This document shows, piece by piece, positions 61,500-64,000 of a DNA stretch of 64,000 bases. Position 1 is the stretch's first letter; the number at the start of each line of letters is the position of its first letter. A model generated the notes under the pieces. The model saw nothing but the letters and a program-made list of their open reading frames with translations. It was not told the origin of the DNA and made no database searches. Both the position numbers and the translations under genes were made by a program. The DNA is from Stratiolaelaps scimitus. Its lineage: Eukaryota > Arthropoda > Arachnida > Mesostigmata > Laelapidae. Location: positions 12,499,501 through 12,563,500 of the forward strand of contig JABWDB010000002.1 in assembly GCA_019614645.1 (NCBI GenBank), given 5' to 3'.

Positions 61500-63661
61500 G
61501 TAAGAGCCCCACTCTGCGCCGCCGCCACCGCCGCCACAGCTGCCGTCATCACATGTTTCAAGAACACTGAAAGGAAACGCATAGCCCCGATTTGTTAAGT
61601 CGACATTCGACCGGGCAACTCCCAGCGTACGTGTACGCTTTGCTGCTTGCCACGACAACTGCCAGCAGTCGCTGGCGCGTTGCGTCCGGGACAAGTTTCC
61701 TTACGAGGGCTGCCAGCTATTACTGATTGTGGTGACGCTCGTTGCGGAGCGTTCGTAATCACCGCACTGCTCTGAGGTGTTTCTCCAATTCACGTCACAG
61801 GCGCCGCCTTGCTGCTCGTGCACAGTTGTTCGGAGTTTTGCCTCATGAGCGATATCCTTACTGCTTGTATTATGAGTGCTGCTATTACTGCTTGTATTAC
61901 GGTGATATCACAGCCGGATGGGAAAAGTTGTTTGAAAGCGTTATACCTGGACGACCTAGGTAAACTTATGCATAAGCAAGCTTAAATAAGCCTCCTGCAC
62001 CCGGTCAATTAGTGTGAGTCGTTAACAATTTGTTGGCTGAGCTCAATCACTGTGAGTAACTGTAACATGTATGATGTGAACAAGCTGTGAGAACGTTCTT
62101 TGAACGGACGATAACATTTCTTCGGTGTAACTGGATACTCCTTCATTCTAGTTAGTATTGATTACAGACTGAAATGAAAGCAGCTGCGTGTTTATTACTC
62201 AGCTTCAATTTAATTGAGTTACTTACAAGTATGCTGCATAGATACTGATTATTTGTACACAGAAATTGCGCCTCAGTGACGACGAAGGCGACAAGGTCCC
62301 CCGTTGAAACGTAGTGGCCGAAACTGCTGACACGGCGTAATTAGCTCTCTGGCCCCTTAGCATATGTGAACGATAAAGACTCATTTGAATACGTTAGTCG
62401 CAAAAACGGAGCCTAAAGCTGAGGGTCAAGCTCAAACACACAGTTTCATTTACGCGACCATATCTTCTCGAGCACGACATCGCCACCTCGATGAGGAGCT
62501 TCCTATAGCTCGCCGAGTAAGCACCTACTAGCAAGAAGCGAACTTGGCTATATTTGAAAAGATCACGTGGGCAATAGCGATCACGTTTGCATGCAGCCAT
62601 TTCTTTGATGCGCGAAGCGTCCTGATCCATCCATCCATAGCTCATTTAGATAAAGAAAAAATGAACCGTGATAATGGTTTGTATTTACTCAACCATCGTT
62701 TGCATTTGATTTCCCATGGGCTTGAGCTTAGCCGACGATTCTGGTTGCTACGCCTAGATACGGAGTCGCAGTCAATGAGTGTTAATATTCAATCCAGAAA
62801 TTAGTAACATGTGCATGTCGTTCTACCACGGGACCGAACAAAGTTACAAGCCGCTATATACAGCGAGGAAAGGCGGCCTCCTCGTACGTCTCGGAGGAAC
62901 GCATTCTGATATCCGTACAAGCTATAAGAGGGCTACAGTAGTGAGCCCTGTGTTGCTCTGCAATCAGTCACCGTTCGGTAGATTTCATGTGACAGCCTGA
63001 ACAGGCTGAAATAAGCATATGCCTTTGTTAGACACCTGTAATTTGCCGAATCCCAGTTGCTTACGTCTTGACGTTCCCTTCCGACAGCCGCTAGGACATC
63101 CATTCCATTTCGAGTTGGTCCCCGGTCATTAACAGACGGGGCATGAAATGGGCAGACAAAGTATTCGTCTTCTAGAGGCACGGACTATAGGAACAGGAGA
63201 GGTTGTGCTATATCGCCCACTCAATTAATTCTCTCTCCAACGATATTCATTAAATAAATGGGATATAATTAAGTCTATTATTATTATCGTCGTCATATAC
63301 CGAGCACGGGAGACCGAGGGGTTTGAAGGGACTTTGTTCCACCCTTGTCGCTGCGGAGCGGAGATTTCCTTAATAACTACCAGGTCATTGCCGGCTCGGT
63401 GTCGTTACGTCTGAAGGGGCGGCTTCTTCGAAAGCGAGAAAATGACAGAGCTAGCTATGGGGGGGAGGGGCGGAAGGCAGGGCGACACCGAAGAAAACGT
63501 ACTGCATATTAGTGTAATTGGCACTCGGAGAAATGAGGTTATTAGGAAATTTAGGAAATTAGGTCCGCTCCCACTTAAGGAACAAATCACACAAAATCAC
63601 GAGTACGTGAAGTGAACAAGGGTATTTTTCCTTGCCTTTTTTGTTCGCGGTCCCGTATCAG
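61500..63661. other. Intronic or intergenic DNA, no recognised gene
   Basis: Short tandem similarity is seen at about 61855-61900 (tactgcttgtatta twice). No family motif recognised. It may be an intron between the exons at 61372 and 63662. Confidence 0.4.
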
Positions 63662-63864
63662 TGTGCACGTCGATGGAACAGGCGGAAATGCCTCCGAGAC
63701 TCGGCACTCCCACGCGTAAAGAAGCAAAACAACCACAAGAGCGGAAATACCATGGAACTGAGATAGATCCGACTATTCGGCTGAGTAGATCCTCGAGTGC
63801 GTTTACAGCCGAATTGAGCCTCTTGAACGATGGGCAACAAGTAGCGTACGGGGATACGCTATAG
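63662..63864 (+). CDS. Probable terminal exon, unknown protein
   Basis: A long pyrimidine tract and acceptor (ttttttgttcgcggtcccgtatcag) precede 63662, and the frame ends at TAG 63862-63864. The encoded tail is hydrophilic and Pro/Lys/Gln-rich at first (PPRLGTPTRKEAKQPQERKY), then Ser-rich (RLSRSSSAFTAELSLL). It starts with two bases of a split codon. It may belong to the same plus-strand gene as 61372-61499, but at least one more exon would be needed for phase. Confidence 0.4.
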
Positions 63865-64000
63865 TTAAACTGGTCAATGCGTTTGGAGGTGATAGATTGT
63901 GCTTGGAGCAGACATTATATTACATACGTACGGGTAGTTGCGTATGCATCATGAGGGATTGACGAAAACTACTCTTTATATCATTTTATAAGAACGGTAC

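Overview
This window looks like nuclear DNA from an arthropod, most likely a chelicerate such as a mite or tick. The reasons are long intergenic stretches, a gene split into 15 exons by GT-AG introns, AATAAA polyadenylation signals, degenerate Tc1/mariner transposons, a tRNA-derived SINE family, many (AT)n microsatellites, and a cuticular protein of the arachnid RR (chitin_bind_4) type. No operons, CRISPR arrays, phage or bacterial genes were seen. Species cannot be named from this sequence alone.

Region by region: 1-1881 is upstream DNA without a recognisable gene. 1882-13685 (+) is a complete tripeptidyl-peptidase II gene (TPP2), reconstructed exon by exon. It predicts about 1,709 residues with the Asp/His/Asn/Ser subtilase centre and a long, unusual N-terminal extension. 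Its intron 1 holds a mariner relic, and its later introns hold a dispersed repeat, a short perfect hairpin and AT microsatellites. 13.7-16.6 kb has a second copy of that dispersed repeat and a coding-like segment. 16616-17802 (-) is a probable two-exon gene of unknown function. 18-25 kb is mostly non-coding, with a second mariner fragment (22.4 kb) and one likely minus-strand exon (24.1 kb). 25089-25538 (+) is the main exon of a cuticular protein gene, with two polyadenylation signals behind it.

27.3-30.5 kb mixes a minus-strand terminal exon, a Tc1 deletion derivative with about 120-bp inverted repeats, a SINE copy and a separate Tc1 3' relic. 30.5-60 kb is largely intergenic or intronic: one convincing internal exon (33.8 kb), a 300-400 bp repeat present twice (42.8 and 51.1 kb), and a run of SINE copies (46.2-48.1, 55.5, 56.8 kb). 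60.5-63.9 kb (+) has three exon-like blocks with good splice sites, which may belong to one or more genes continuing outside the window.

The two recognised genes are functionally unrelated: a cytosolic peptidase acting after the proteasome, and a secreted chitin-binding cuticle component. The isolated exons are calls from reading frame, codon quality and splice sites only, and are marked with low confidence. I did not find a clearly new biological system. The most interesting items are the TPP2 N-terminal extension and altered catalytic-His motif, the Tc1 deletion derivative, and the SINE family.
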